Assembly: GCA_026119855.1 (NCBI GenBank)
Contig: JAOWBW010001454.1
Span: forward strand, 186,001-250,000
Direction: 5' to 3'
DNA: 64,000 nt
DNA from: Campanula takesimana
Lineage: Eukaryota > Streptophyta > Magnoliopsida > Asterales > Campanulaceae
A model generated the notes under the pieces. It was given only the letters and a program-made list of their open reading frames with translations. It did no database searches and was not told the DNA's origin. Below, piece after piece: positions 36,401 through 48,751 of the stretch (the stretch's first letter is position 1; every line of letters starts with the position of its first letter). The translations under genes were made by a program, and so were the position numbers.

Positions 36401-37923
36401 CTATGCAATAATCGCCTCTCCTTCATAAAAGAAATTAAGCGAACCTTTCTACTCAGAGGACAAGCCTCAAACACAAACTTAGGCACATCAGGAATAGAAA
36501 ATGTAACAATTTTCTTACGGCAATCAACAGAAGCGTGAAACTTGCTCAACCAATCCATACCCAAAATGACATCAAAGTCTTGGATAGGAAGAACTACCAA
36601 ATCCGCACAAAGGACTCGACCACAAATAACCACATCACAAGCACGAAAGACTCGATCAGAAATCAAGCATTCTCCTATAGGGGTCGACACCTCTAGCACG
36701 TACGGTAAAGACTCGAATGCAGCATTTAACATAGAAGCAAATTGCACAGAAATGTATGAATGAGATGATCCTGGATCTACTAACGCTCGTGCGCTCACAT
36801 TAGACACAGAAATAATACCTCCAATAACGGATGGATCATCGGTCGCTTGTTGTTGATTCATTGCAAACACTTTCCCTTGGACCTTGGGCTTCCCGGTAAC
36901 ATCCCTTTTCTGACCCTGATTAATACTAACCCCTGACCCGGATGACTGTCCTCGGTGCCTCGTGCAATCTCTCGCAAAGTGCCCCATTTCACCACAATTG
37001 ATGCACTTGCCTTGCTTTTTCCAACATCTATCCTCCGAATGGCCTACCTTTTGACAAAAGGTACAAGGTTTCCTAATTTGGCTCCCTTGGTTCCCGGAAG
37101 TGGTACCCGGGTTCCTTGGAATCGGTTGCCCTCGGGACTGAGATTGTCCCTCAAAGTTACCTCGGTTATCGGAACGGTGTTGTGGCTTGCCTTGAGCTCC
37201 TTGCTTAATCGGATTGGCCACCTCGGTCTTCCACTTATGCTCCCCAATATCTTGCTCTATCAAATAGGCTCGGTCCACCGCATCTTGAAAAGTCACAATA
37301 CGTTGAGCAATTAGCTGAGTACGGATGGAGGTCTTCAATCCCCGAATAAACCTCATAGCTTTTTGTTCCTCGGTCCTCACCAAATAGTCGCAATACCGGG
37401 CTAATTCTATGAACTTAGCCGAGTATTGTGCTATAGACAACAATCCTTGCTCCAAGTTGAGTAGCTCGATCTCCTTTCGGTTTTGATCAACAACCGGAAT
37501 GAAATGCTCTCTGAACTTACGCACGAATAACTCCCACGCATAAACTGTGCGAGTATCATCCCAAGTAGCTTTAACGCCCTTCCACCAATGCTCAGCGGCT
37601 CCCACAAGCTTGTAGGCCGCAAACCGGACCTTGTCCTCATCCGAACACCCAAACACATCATAAATCTTCTCCATAGACTCAATCCACAACTCGGCCTTCC
37701 TTACATCGGGTTCCCCATCGAATTCAACCGGTTTCAGCTTCAGAAATTGCTCCAAACCATAACGGGGTGGTGCTTGTTCTACCCTCGGACCTTGATCATG
37801 AATGGCCTTCATGGCCGCCTCAAACATGCCTTGAAACATGGCACGGGCTTCATCCCTTGTATCATTCGGATTCTGTGCCCCACTAGCACCTCCTCTGTTT
37901 CTTCTTCCAGACATTGAGAACAA
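33454..37923 (-). CDS. Apparently intact Gag-Pol of a Tekay-type chromovirus
   Basis: A single frame of 1,489 residues. Order: Gag core (about 50-230), zinc knuckles [14 protein letters not shown] and [14 protein letters not shown] (about 286-322), protease with [10 protein letters not shown] (about 383), reverse transcriptase with LCIDYRKLN and the FIDDILVYS active site (about 716), RNase H with [10 protein letters not shown] and DHKSL, and integrase with an HHCC region and D,D,E residues in [16 protein letters not shown] and GQSERTIQ (about 1144 onward). It ends in a C-terminal chromodomain ([20 protein letters not shown]). The length and order match complete Tekay/Del-group polyproteins. 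The protease triplet is D-P-G where D-S-G or D-T-G is usual. It is the likely source of enzymes for the gag-only relatives nearby. I see no stop or frameshift. Confidence 0.95.
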   Translation of the reverse strand: MFSMSGRRNRGGASGAQNPNDTRDEARAMFQGMFEAAMKAIHDQGPRVEQAPPRYGLEQFLKLKPVEFDGEPDVRKAELWIESMEKIYDVFGCSDEDKVRFAAYKLVGAAEHWWKGVKATWDDTRTVYAWELFVRKFREHFIPVVDQNRKEIELLNLEQGLLSIAQYSAKFIELARYCDYLVRTEEQKAMRFIRGLKTSIRTQLIAQRIVTFQDAVDRAYLIEQDIGEHKWKTEVANPIKQGAQGKPQHRSDNRGNFEGQSQSRGQPIPRNPGTTSGNQGSQIRKPCTFCQKVGHSEDRCWKKQGKCINCGEMGHFARDCTRHRGQSSGSGVSINQGQKRDVTGKPKVQGKVFAMNQQQATDDPSVIGGIISVSNVSARALVDPGSSHSYISVQFASMLNAAFESLPYVLEVSTPIGECLISDRVFRACDVVICGRVLCADLVVLPIQDFDVILGMDWLSKFHASVDCRKKIVTFSIPDVPKFVFEACPLSRKVRLISFMKERRLLHSGCEGYLASVLDTRKESPSLDSVRVVREFPDVFSTEYKMPPDREIEFCIDLLPGTAPISKAPYRLAPAELKELKVQLQELLDRGFIRPSVSPWGAPVLFVRKKDGSLRLCIDYRKLNQVTVKNKYPLPHIDDLFDQLQGSVVFSKLDLRSGYHQLKVRSEDIPKTAFRTRYGHYEFLVMPFGLTNAPAVFMDLMNRIFHPYLDSFVVVFIDDILVYSKSREEHEQHLRTVLSVLAREKLFAKFSKCEFWLEKVSFLGHVISKDGISVDPSKIEAIVDWKRPESVTEIRSFLGLAGYYRRFIEGFSRIATPMTQLTRKNVPFVWTEKCGKSFEELKKRLTTAPILTLPNGSDGLVIYSDASKEGLGCVLMQNGKVIAYASRKLTPSEQNYPTHDMVLAAIVFALHKWKHYLYGAKFEIFTDHKSLKYLFSQKELNNRQRRWMELLKDYDCTISYHPGKANVVADAISRKSYVASMRVREWKMLEDVRDWSPRESRHGAIFTNIRVSPTLVQRIKEAQKEDPELVKIMGKLKEKNFEDFSLSSSGVLTFRGRLCVPDVDGIKQRVLDEGHKSRYTIHPGSTKMYQDLKQQFWWINMKREIAEYVSRCLTCQQVKAEHQRPAGLLQPLKIPEWKWEHVTMDLVTGLPRTRRKFDSVWVIVDRLTKSAHFLPIDIRYSMEKLATLFIDEIVRLHGFPVSIVSDRDPRFTSRFWKAFQEALGTDLRFSTAFHPQTDGQSERTIQILEDMLRACAIDFSDSWDSHLPLVEFSYNNSYQASIEMAPFEALYGRKCRSPICWDEVGEAKVLGIDLLRDSVEKVKVIRDRLKTAQSRHKSYADNRRRDLSFQVGDLVLLKVSPKVGIRRFGKKGKLAPRFIGPFEILGKIGLLAYRLALPPSLDRLHNVFHVSMLRKYVHDPSHVLPRVPEDIEPDMSYEERPVRVLDSKVQELRNKSIALVRVLWRNHNIEESTWELRDEIERKFPWLFV

Positions 37924-38020
37924 TTACCTGCATAAGACATCAACCATTAATCACTCCGCACTCTACTACCCACCTAGGTCATACTAATCCACCTAGACTT
38001 ATACATAGAGCTAATGCCAT

Positions 38021-38033
38021 AGCTCTGATACCA
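38021..38033 (-). other. Primer-binding site of the gag-pol Tekay element
   Basis: On the minus strand, TGGTATCAGAGCT follows LTR C after two bases, the same initiator-Met type site as at 30571-30583. Confidence 0.85.
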
Positions 38034-38035
38034 AC

Positions 38036-40183
38036 TGTCGCGACCCCGGACCCCGCGGGCCCCGGGACCGCGATCTGGACGTCGACTCTAACGATAAACT
38101 CCAAAATACCGAAGTTAAAAATTTCATTTAGCACCAAAAGGTGATGAACCAAAGTTTTACAAAATCGAGTTTGATAAAAACCAATACAACTTATCATAAA
38201 CTTCCACAAGTTTATGCTAACAAGAATACAAATATACAAATTCCTAATGACGTCAATGTTTGGTACAATTATCCCCAAAAGAATGGATCCACACTCGACG
38301 TCCTCGCTCTCGTGATCAGCGAGACTAATCCTTAGCACCTGGGGGGGGGTTAAGGAAAAACAACGATAAAAGAAACGGGGTGAGATAAATCTCAATAAGT
38401 TACTAATGCAACTACATGACATGCTATGATGCAATAAGCAATAAGCAATGATAAATATCACATAGCACATCGCAATTATCATATAACAGATAGCAGCGGA
38501 AATAAACACATAACAAAGGATATAGCCAAGGTTTTCCAAACCGGAACATCCAAATAAAGGATCGCTGCGCAGCTTCAGTAATCATCCAATCAACATCTTC
38601 ATAATGGCATGAAAGCCGAAGAGAAAACCCCGGTACCGGAACCAAATCATAAAAGTGTCACAAGGGACAAGGACCATGACACAAAGTCATGCCCATTAGC
38701 CAGATGCATTCACAAAGGAACGCTGACTTATCCTTTCCAAGGCCAATCTGGAGAAGGGGTATAGTAAGGGCAAAACAATGGTCAACATTATAATGGACTT
38801 GGCTTTGCCATTATAATCTTTCCCATCGCCCGATGCAACAAATATGCCAGCTGGGCTACCAAATGAATGCTAAGTAATAATAATTTAGCATGAATGAACA
38901 ACTTAAGGTTCCAAAGTAGGGAACCATTCCAATTAAATCACCACAAAGGCAAACCAATACAAACCGTGCATCAAAGATGACCACATTCCCAAAATGATAC
39001 TTAATCAAATTCCATCTCGTATTTATTCACAAAGGAATCAAACCCAATCAATAAAGTGTTCCAACAATGACACTTAACACTTACTTAATTTCAAACACAA
39101 ACTTGATCACAAATGACTCAATTCTAACACTAGAATGCACTACAATGTTCGCTAAGGTCAACTAGGAGGACACCCAAGAATTGGATCACAACGCATTCTT
39201 TAGTCACACAATTTAACAAAATATGCATTTTTCAGAGACCTGTGCGGCCGCCCACTATGGGTTGTGCGGTCGCCCAAAGTGCCTCAAAACAAGAACAAAA
39301 ACTCTCAGAAAGGTGCGCGGTCGCCCAAACTATTTTGGGCGGTCGCACAACATGCCGGAATCGCCAGAATCGGGAAGAACAACTTGGTTTCTTCCATTTT
39401 CAACCCAAAACACAAAACACCCAAAATCCAACACTCCCAACAAGATTTCTAAGGTACCCAAACATTATTTAAACAAAGAGGGGACCTTAACAACACCCTT
39501 AATCAACCAAACCCAAGATTAAATCAAGGCATTCATCAATTCACCATTTTTAACCAAAAACTCAATAAATTCCAAATAAATTCAAAACTCATCCAAACTT
39601 CAAATGTAACACATAAATCATCATATAAGCATGATATGAACATTTTAGCATTTAAATGGGGGAAAAGTAACTTACATGAATTTTCTCAAAGTTGACGGAA
39701 TTCAAATCTTTTTGACTCTACACGATCCTAGCGACGATCTAAACAACGTTTACGATTTAAGAAATGAGAGAAGATGAGAGGAAGAAGGAGAAAATGAAGA
39801 GAGAAGAAGAAGAAGAAAACTTACCCAAACTTGGAGAGAGAGAGAGACTTGTCTGGAAAAATAAATGGGGTGGAGTATGGTGAGGGAGAAGGAGGTGAGG
39901 GAAGGTGTAGGGAGGGAGTAGGGGGTTTATTTTAAAACTTGCACTTAGGCCCCCTCTCTCACACTACACACACAAACACTACACTCCCTACTAACAATTA
40001 AGACCCAACACTTCTACACTAGCCCAAATAACTCAAGTAAAATGCTAGGCACAATTATTATAACACATAAATTGCACACATAATATTTAAATAAATAATA
40101 ATTTAAATAAATAAATAAGCAAATAATTAAATAAAAATCATTTAATTACTAATAAAATAGAGCCTAGCTTTCGGGTCGTGACA
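38036..40183 (-). repeat. LTR C: 5' LTR of the gag-pol Tekay element (short variant)
   Basis: It starts TGTCGCGACCCC and ends GGGTCGTGACA on the plus strand. It aligns with both ends of LTRs A and B but lacks about 670 bases between roughly 38940 and 39060, so the autonomous element has its own shorter LTR type. A cassette at 39238-39352 has four TGTGCGGYCGCCCA-type motifs in two pairs. It is inserted in the copia 5' LTR, with GCTAT following. Confidence 0.92.
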
Positions 40184-41245
40184 GCTATTCCTGAGGTTCT
40201 GGCCGAAATCATCCTTTTATACACAAGCAAGACCTATTCCAAATAGGAACCTTGTGTCAAAAGACATTCCAAATAGAATTAGAAAAGTGCCAGCCGACAG
40301 TACTGTGCGGCCGCCCAGAATACACTGTGCGGTCGCACATTTATCTGAAACAAACTGGTACAAAATTGGGCTAAGTGTGCGGCCGCCCAGTCCACACTGT
40401 GCGGTCGTCCACTTCCCCAGAATGTCCAGAATTTCCAAAATTCCAATTTAGTCCTTTTAAAGATACGTTCTATTGTGTGTGACCCTCTAGGATTATACTA
40501 AGTTAGCAATGGTTTCAAACATGAAACCATAAGATATGATTAGGTTCTAGCAAACCGTCACACCTACCCAAATAGTATAACTAGATACAAGTTCGCATTC
40601 CTTTAGAATATGTCACAATCCCTTTGTCCACGATGTCATTGAACACAAGTCATGGTCAAACAGTCAACTTGTTTTGTTCAATACTTTTTCGATTCCGAAT
40701 ATGTTGATAATTCAAATGCTATTGATCCAATCAATCCATTTGAGTCCGGCCGAACATTTCATCAACATCATTCCTTCGAGGGGCCCAAGCTTGACATCTC
40801 TCCGTGGAGGGACAAATCCATTTAGCTTATTATTCTTCCCAACGGGAATCCGATTATGCCAATCATACCCTTTATAACTACCGTGTTAAGGTAGCGTTTG
40901 AACATGTCAAACACAATGTTCATCAAGTGGAAGACTATAATAACTTCATGTCTAAGGATTCAAATGATATAACTAATATGAGATATATGTTCGACATAGA
41001 CCATGACATAAATCTCATACAGCGGGTCATGTCCAGTACCTTGTTCCAAACAAGTACCCATAAATCTAACATGATCATCCCATGATCATTTAGCCTTTAT
41101 ACTAGTGCTTAATAAGTACTAGGGACGGAGATTATTATAAGTAAACATGAACAACAATAATAATCAAAACATCTCTTTATTGATATGAAATAAATGATAA
41201 CAATTACAACGTTTATTAAACGTGCCTAGGGCACCACTGCCAACA
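40184..41245 (-). repeat. 5' LTR remnant of the nested copia element
   Basis: It matches 21539-22566 of the 3' LTR, including the GCGGCCGC cassette (40303-40415), and keeps a 33-base segment lost from the 3' LTR. It ends CCAACA at 41245, followed by the target duplication CAAGA. The missing beginning corresponds to 21116-21538. Confidence 0.92.
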
Positions 41246-42398
41246 CAAGAATACATAAACAATTTCAATTCACTTAGATACTCTATGAACAACACATATC
41301 ATGGGTAAGATAATTCAAAAGACATTATATCAACATCGGAGTTCAAAAGCTACCGGCCATTAGTAGCTACACTTTGAATGAATCAAGAGAATCCTACTTT
41401 AAAGGATGAATCTCAAATACTTAAGGTACGTAATCCCTTACCTTGGGTTGCGTTATTCCTCTTAGCGAATCCTTGCGCACGAATCTACAATCATGCATAA
41501 AAATACTTCTTAGGACAAGTAATACTATTTACTTCCGTCCCCAAATACTTTCCTTTTTCTTATTATTAACCTACGAGTTATTCTCTTTAACTCCTTTTAA
41601 GGGTTAATACTCATTCTAGGGTCTCACATATTACCCATTTATATTATACCCAAAATACCATTTTAGGTTTACCAAAATACCCCTAGGGTTTACTATCATC
41701 AATTCCCATCTTAACTTTCACAATCCAATTTACACACACTAGTTTCACCTTTGCAGCACACACCTGAACATACACTTGCTGCACACTATTCACAGTACAC
41801 CTAAACACACGCACACACACACACTGTTCAAACACACACACATACACTGCACACACACACACTCATGGCTGCACACACACACGAACACCGGTGCACGCAC
41901 GCACAAACATAACCTTCTTCTTCCTCTTCTTAATTTCATTCAATCAAACCCTAGTTTAACATAATATTTAGGGTTCTAAATCGTGATCATTGTTTTCTAA
42001 TCATAATCCATGGAGATAAGGAAAAGCTTAAGGGGATGGGGTTTACCTTCTTGATGGATCTTTCACCCTCTCTTTCTCCCTTCTCTTTCTTTCTCTCTTT
42101 CCCGATCTCCTTCTCTGCCTCTCTCTCTCTCTGCGGCAGCTTCTTTCTCTCCCTCTCCATTATTTTCTTTTCTTTTGATGAATAATAAGGAGGCTAGGGA
42201 TTTAGGAGAGTATATATATATTATAGGGTTTTCAAATCCCTAATTAAAAATGATTCCTTTTCCTCTTAAATAATGACTCGGGCTTTTCTATTTTAACTTA
42301 ATCACTTAAGCCCAATACTTTCTTTAATTCACTTGGCCCACTTAATATTAAAAAAAATCCAAAATAAAAATAATGAGGGGAAAATTTCAGGTATTACA
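41246..42398 (-). repeat. LTR of Tekay-type element D, copy 1, right part
   Basis: It resumes the LTR cut at 21115 and ends GGTATTACA. It contains CA-repeat blocks at about 41807-41885, a CT-rich run at about 42060-42160, and TATATATATTATAGG at about 42211-42226 (CCTATAATATATATA on the minus strand) as a likely minus-strand TATA box. The matching parts of copy 2 carry longer CT repeats. Confidence 0.88.
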
Positions 42399-42443
42399 TT
42401 ATTTCCTCCTTAAAAGAGTTTGGTCCACCAAACTAACCATACC

Positions 42444-43050
42444 TTAATCAGAAAACAGGGCGGGATATGCCTCTCGTATCTCGCTCTCGAGCTCCCACGT
42501 AGCTTCTTTTTCCGTATGGTTGCTCCATCGTACTTTCACATAAGGAATTTCCCTTTTCCTCAGGGTTTGATCTTTCCGATCTTCAATCTTCACAAGTTCC
42601 TCGTCATAACTCAAATCAGCACGAACTCTTAGTTGTTTATACTCGATCGCATGACTCGGATCGGGAATGTACTTCCTTAACATTGACACATGAAATACAT
42701 TGTACACTCCAGCTAGCACAGGTGGTAAAGCTAACTTATAAGCTACCATTCCCACATGTTCCAAAATCTCAAATGGTCCAACATACCTTGGGCTTAACTT
42801 CCCACGAATACCAAACCTCATGACTCCTTTCGTTGGCGAAATCTCTAAGAATACATTATCGCCCAATTGAAACTCTAAATTGCGCCTTTGGCGATCGGCA
42901 TATGACTTTTGTCTACTTTGAGCGGTTAATAACCACTTTTGGATTTGTTGTACCTTATCTGCGGTCACTTGAACAAGTTCTGGTCCAGTCAACTTTCTCT
43001 CACCAACTTTATCCCAGCAAGTAGGTGACCTGCACTTCCTTCCATACAAA
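42444..43050 (-). pseudogene. Element D pol, truncated copy: integrase end and chromodomain
   Basis: It encodes the end of integrase ([18 protein letters not shown]), a GPF/Y-like segment ([23 protein letters not shown]) and a terminal chromodomain ([20 protein letters not shown]). It is cut at about 43050 in mid-frame, where the sequence jumps to a copy of 16397 onward. This is the right-hand breakpoint of the tandem duplication; the same frame continues uninterrupted in the other copy. Confidence 0.9.
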
Positions 43051-43198
43051 AAATCAGCCATGCATGATAAACCATAGCAGCAATAATTCTAGTCAAAAAA
43101 TTGACAAAAGTCGACAAAATTTGACTGCAAAACCACGAGATTGAGACATGCAACAATAGAATTGACATGAAAGCTCAGTAGAAGGAAGAGATCCTTAC

Positions 43199-43326
43199 CC
43201 GCCTCGTCCGAACATCATGAGAAACATGATCCTTGGCGACGGACACAACTCATCCGTCACCCACCTCTTTCCCTTCATATACCTACCAAAGAGGTGTTCT
43301 TTGTGGGATCGATTAGCATCGGCCAT
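43199..43326 (-). pseudogene. Duplicated first exon of the plant mobile domain locus
   Basis: This is the copy of 16478-16605, with the same ATG (43324-43326) and the same GTAAGG donor. Only the first exon and its upstream region, including the CTCGTACGAG pair at 43480-43520, were inside the duplicated unit. Downstream exons are absent, so no full product is possible. Confidence 0.75.
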
Positions 43327-44615
43327 TAGAAAGGGTTGGGAATTACTAGAGCTCGGTGAAAATGAAGATTTTTTAGAAAGAAAATCGCCTAGGGTTGAGA
43401 ACTCTTAGAAATAAAGTGTGAAAATTGATTTTAAATTCACTTTCAGTGCCTGATATGCGCCTGCTCTACGCAAAATCAGGGATGACTCGTACGAGGCATC
43501 TATCTCTCGTACGAGGTATCCCTCAAAAATCCAGCAGAAAACCCCGTTTTCTCAGGAAATTCCAGAAAAGCCTTGCTTTTAACAGAAATGTTAGAAAAAG
43601 CCCTGCTTTTGACTGAAAGGTCAAATCTGAACCGGGTTCAAGATAGAACATTGAGTCGTCAACAAAGGAATATTTTCAGAATTGGAACAAGTAAAGTTGT
43701 TTCTCAGTATGAATTTATTCTCACCGCACATCCAAGATCATGGGTGACAAACAAAATCTGCATCAGCAAACTCTAAATCCCATGACTGTCATCGAAACGT
43801 ATATTAATGGCACAAGATTTACAAAGCTGGGAATCCCACAATTGTTATCGAGACGTAAGTTAATAACATAGGATCCCACCATTTAGAGTCCCATAATTTC
43901 CATCGAGACGTATGTTAATGGCATAGGATTCATATTTTCAACGGAAAGGAAGTCACGCTGAAAGGAGAAGCAAGGTCCGAGTAATTGGTGTCTCCACATC
44001 CAGTGATCCCACAATTGTTATCGAGGCGTACGCTAATAACATAGGATTCACACCCCCCCAGAGTCCCATAATTGTCATCACGATATAAGTTAATGGCATA
44101 GGATTCATATTTTCAACGGAAAGAAGTCGCGTTGAAAGGAGAAGAAAGATCCGAGTAATTTGTGTCTCCGAAATCTGGAATCCCATAATTGTTATCAAGG
44201 CGTATGCTAATAACATAGGATTCCCACCAGGGCTGAAGACGTGTCGTCATCAACAACAGGGTATATTCAGAATTGGAGTCAAAGAGATTGATTCCTCAGT
44301 ATGGATTGCAACTGGAGACGGTTCATCATCAACAAAAAGGAGTATATTCAGAATTGGGTCAAGGACATTAATTCCTCAGTATGGGTTACTCTCTAAACTC
44401 TAAACTTTACTTACTGCAGTATTGTTTTCGAAAATGATTTTCAAAATACCTCAAGCCTCCATTTTTGCATATTTTGGAGTCGAACTACGTTTGGTCTAAT
44501 TTCCTTCCGAGGAATACGTAGGCAGCTTTCTAGCACGACCATACCTAAAGTTCTAAATGGTGTCTTTTCTATCAACGACGTTACTTCTTTCATAAGTATC
44601 GTTGCCGAGGGGCTC
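43327..44615 (+). repeat. Tat-lineage 3' UTR with tandem repeats (copy 2)
   Basis: The counterpart of 16606-17898: the same palindrome pair, alternating 70-base repeat blocks, TTCAGAATTGG...CTCAGTATGG units and the GAACTACGT...ATACGTAGGCAGC motif. A poly-C run of 13 in copy 1 (about 17331-17343) is only about 7 long here. Confidence 0.75.
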
Positions 44616-45569
44616 TATAGACACCCCATTTTGAACGTTGATTCATAATCACACTATTTCTGGTCTCGCCTTTGATTTGGGTCGAAACTCGTTAAGTTGG
44701 ACATGTTTTGTTAAGTTTCTAACTGAGTCCGTTAGTCAGGGACCAAAGCGAACACCAAAACTACTGTAGAAGGGCATAAATGTGATTCCAGCACAAAGAT
44801 GCCTCGTACGAGACATTAATGTCTCGTACGAGACATTAATGTCTCGTACGAGACATCCCCCTTTGACAGTCGAGTTTAACAGTTTCCTTGTTGATCTCAA
44901 CCTCGTTTCTTGGCAAAGACTTCTTAATTCGGGAAAGTTGGAAAGGACAATCAGAGAGTCCAAATAAACCTCTTTGGAAATCAAGTCATTGATTCTCATC
45001 CAAATTAAACCCCCTTGCTTGGTCCCTAAGCCTTGAAACCCTATAAATATAGTTGTTCTTGCCTAGAATGACTAATGGTCAACCAAAGAAGGTCTCCTAA
45101 AACCCTACACACCCAAAATCTATCAAGAAGGCTCTCATAATCAGCTTCTTCCTCATACCCACGAAATTTAGAAGATCATAACTCAAGCCAAGTCAAGTTC
45201 TTTGGATCATCAAGGCCTTTAGTCAAGGCCATCCATAGGATTCTCGAAGAACGCTTAGGTAAAACTCTTTGTTTTCTATCTTCTCATCTTCTTCTTTGCC
45301 TTGAACTAGTGTGATTCCATTAAAGGATTAGCCTAGAGCCTCTCCGATTCATGGAGATGATCTCGAAGCATATGATCCGACATCCCAAATAAATAATAAA
45401 TTATTTATTTGGCTTCTTTGGTACATTAACTACATAATTTTAAGATAATGATGATGATTTCGTAAGGAAGACCGATCCTAGATCGGGTGGATTGGGTGCT
45501 CCTTGACCTTCCCAATCCATAACTTAGCCCCTGAACTCAAGAATCTCACAGTCCGTGTTCCGTTAAACA
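44616..45569 (+). repeat. Tat-lineage LTR (copy 2)
   Basis: It starts TATAGACACCCC and ends TTAAACA, followed by TGGCGACTC at 45573-45581. The palindrome array at 44797-44858 has three CTCGTACGAG copies, against two in copy 1. Confidence 0.7.
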
Positions 45570-45649
45570 TGGTGGCGACTCACAACAAATCGAGCAACAA
45601 TCAAGTCCTTACAACCCAAAGCACGAGAAGGACGCGCGCGCTCATAGTA

Positions 45650-46996
45650 TGGGATACAAGTTAAACTTATGGGTATGTGTTGGTGAACATTTACTGGACA
45701 TGACCCAAAGATGAGGTTTATGTCATGGTCATAATGTCATAATTAAACCTCTAAATAGTTATATCATTGAATCCCTAGACTTGAGATTATTACGGTCTTC
45801 CACATAATGGAGATCATGATTGACATATTCAAACGTTACTCGTAACCAAGTAATTATAAAGGATATGATTGGCATGATCAAAGCTATATAGGGAAGTGTA
45901 ATAAGTCAAGATGGGATTTGTCCCTCCTTATGAGAGATGTCAGGCTTGGGCTCCTCAATAAATAGTATTGATGAAATGCATAGCCGTGCTCAAATGAATT
46001 GATATGATCAATGTCATTTGTGTTATCAAAACTATTTGGGATTGAGAAAAGTATTGGTCATTCTAAGTTGACCATTGACCATGGCTTACGCTTAATGACA
46101 TCGTGGACAAAAGGATTATGATATGTTCTATAAAAGATTCATGAACTTTGACAAGTTATATTAATTGGGTAGTCATGATGGCTTGCTAGATTCCGCTCAT
46201 GATTTATGTTATCAAATGGTTTTGATCACATTTCCAACTTAATATAATCCTATGGGGTCACACACAAAAGAACGAATTGCAAAAGGGCTAAATTGGAATT
46301 TCGTAAATTCTTAAAATCAGATTTTAAGAAGAAAAACGAAAACAGGATTCTGCCATTGGTCCGGTCGGACCTTTAGACATACCCGGTCGGACCTAAGGGA
46401 GATCCGGGAGGACCTGGTCCTTGACCTGGTCGGACCCTTAGGTGATCCGGTCGGACCAGTGTCTAGACCCGGGTGGACCTATGCTGTTATGAGAATCTGA
46501 CTTTTTGACTCCAGGTTTTGATGGGAATTAGACTTCCAAACCTAAACTAGTTGGGTTTAAGAAGTATAAAAACCCCTCTCAATCCCCTAGTTCAGAAGTG
46601 ATTATTGTAATCATAATTGATAGCCTCCAAGAGAGAAAACCTAGTCTTCTTCTTCCTTAAGAACAAGAACCCTAGTTTTCATAGAGCCTCCATAATAGAA
46701 ATGTGTTCTATTGGATCTAGTAATCTGGATCAAGAAGGTGTTCTTGAAATTCATTCGCGTGTGGATACACATAGAGGGCGTTGATCTCAACTCCTCCAAG
46801 TTCGTGATTCATCGATTCAAGGCGTGTTCCCGCGATCGTGATTCAAGAGCGCGAAGAACAAAGATTCAAAATCTGGAAATTTTAAAGCTCCATCACGGTT
46901 AGTATTCTAAATTCAACTCCGTATTAATTTAATTATTTTGAATGGATCTAGGCTTTTGGGTTTATTCCGCTGCACTTGATTGTGCAAAACCCAACA
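45650..46996 (+). repeat. Copia LTR relict with GGTCGGAC cassette (copy 2)
   Basis: The counterpart of 18940-20281. It keeps the canonical CCCAACA 3' end. The cassette is at 46355-46480. Confidence 0.7.
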
Positions 46997-47092
46997 CCAA
47001 AGTGCTGAGGTGTGCACATACGGTCAGATGGCTGGTTTAAGAAACCTTGTTTCCTGAAAATAAATCTCGAGGAAAAAGTCATAAATTGATGA

Positions 47093-48720
47093 TGTAACGA
47101 CCCGAACTTTCACAATATAAATATAATTCATAAACTAGGGAAATCCACAATCGTCAACATAAGTTCATATCCAACGGTAACATTCAACGGCTAGTTTACT
47201 CTAACCATAAATCAAAACAATGCAAAAGCGTAACTAATATTCAAATCCCAATGGCTAGTACAATCCACTAGCTCAACACAAAACAAAAATAATGTCTTAA
47301 ACTCCTTGATAACCACAGACTTCCCTTCCTTGCAATCCATCTAGATCCTTAGTCTTTACCTGGGAAAAATAATATAAGAAGGGGTGAGCAAACAATGCTC
47401 AGTAAGTTCATACGGGATCTCTCCGGGTACTAAGAAGAGATGACCGAAAGAACGGAGCCAAACAATATTCTCAACGAAAGGCTAACATCAATAAGCTTTA
47501 ACTATACTTACACAAAATACAGTTATCATATTCAAATAATTATGGCCCTAGTACAAGTTCATCAATTCCATAGTTTCATTCATCACCTTTTCAGGGTGTC
47601 GAGAGACCTTACACCTCCTCACGGTGCTCCCTCATTAAGTTCGATCATGATCATTTAGCCACTTCATCAAGCAGCGTTTAAGCCTAATTCTTTTCAATCA
47701 AATTAGACTATCTTAATTAGTCCTTTTCACTCAGACTAATTTTAGCTAAGTCCTTTTCAATCAGACTAAGCCAACTGCACCTGTTTCAATTAGATACAGC
47801 CATATTCCATAAAGTATTCAAGGTACAAGAATACATAAACAATTTCAATTCACTTAGATACTCTATGAACAACACATATCATGGGTAAGATAATTCAAAA
47901 GACATTATATCAACATCGGAGTTCAAATGCTACCGGCCATTAGTAGCTACACTTTGAATGAATCAAGAGAATCCTATTTTAAAGGATGAATCTCAAATAC
48001 TTAAGGTACGTAATCCCTTACCTTGGGTTGAGTTATTCCTCTTAGCGAATCCTTGCGCACGAATCTACAATCATGCATAAAAATACTTCTTAGGACAAGT
48101 AATACTATTTACTTCCGTCCCCAAATACTTTCCTTTTTCTTATTATTAACCTACGAGTTATTCTCTTTAACTCCTTTTAAGGGTTAATACTCATTCTAGG
48201 GTCTCACATATTACCCATTTATATTATACCCAAAATACCATTTTAGGTTTACCAAAATACCCCTAGGGTTTACCCAAAATACCCCTAGGGTTTACTATCA
48301 TCAATTCCCATCTTAACTTTCACAATCCAATTTACACACACTAGTTTCACCTTTGCAGCACACACCTGAACATACACTTGCTGCATACTATTCGCAGTAC
48401 ACCTAAACACACGCACACACACACACTGTTCAAACACACACACATACACTGCACACACACACACTCATGTCTGCACACACACACACGAACACCAGTGCAC
48501 GGACGCACAAACATAACCTTCTTCTTCCTCTTCTTAATTTCATTCAATCAAACCCTAGTTTAACATAATATTTAGGGTTCTAAATCGTGATCATTGTTTT
48601 CTAATCACAATCCATGGAGATAAGGAAAAGCTTAAGGGGATGGGGTTTACCTTCTTGATGGATCTTTCACCCTCTCTTTCTCCCTTCTCTTTCTTTCTCT
48701 ATTTCCCAATCTCCTTCTCT

Positions 48721-48751
<31 letters not shown>

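Larger units (their letters stand above)
21116..41245 (-). mobile_element. Copia element, nested host of Tekay insertions, TSD CAAGA
   Basis: The outer limits are a 3' LTR at 21116-22566 and a 5' LTR remnant at 40184-41245 in minus orientation, flanked by CAAGA at 21111-21115 and 41246-41250. The equivalent site in the duplicate (47826-47830) has a single CAAGA and no insertion, confirming the boundaries. The body keeps the integrase C terminus, reverse transcriptase and RNase H. Gag, protease, the start of integrase and about 420 bases of the 5' LTR are absent, replaced by the 24838-40183 gypsy block. Confidence 0.93.

Noticed and set aside
41776..41964. Histidine/threonine-rich frames through the CA repeats (also 48347-48563)
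   Set aside because: These are translations of CA/GT microsatellites inside the element D LTR and change with repeat length between the copies.
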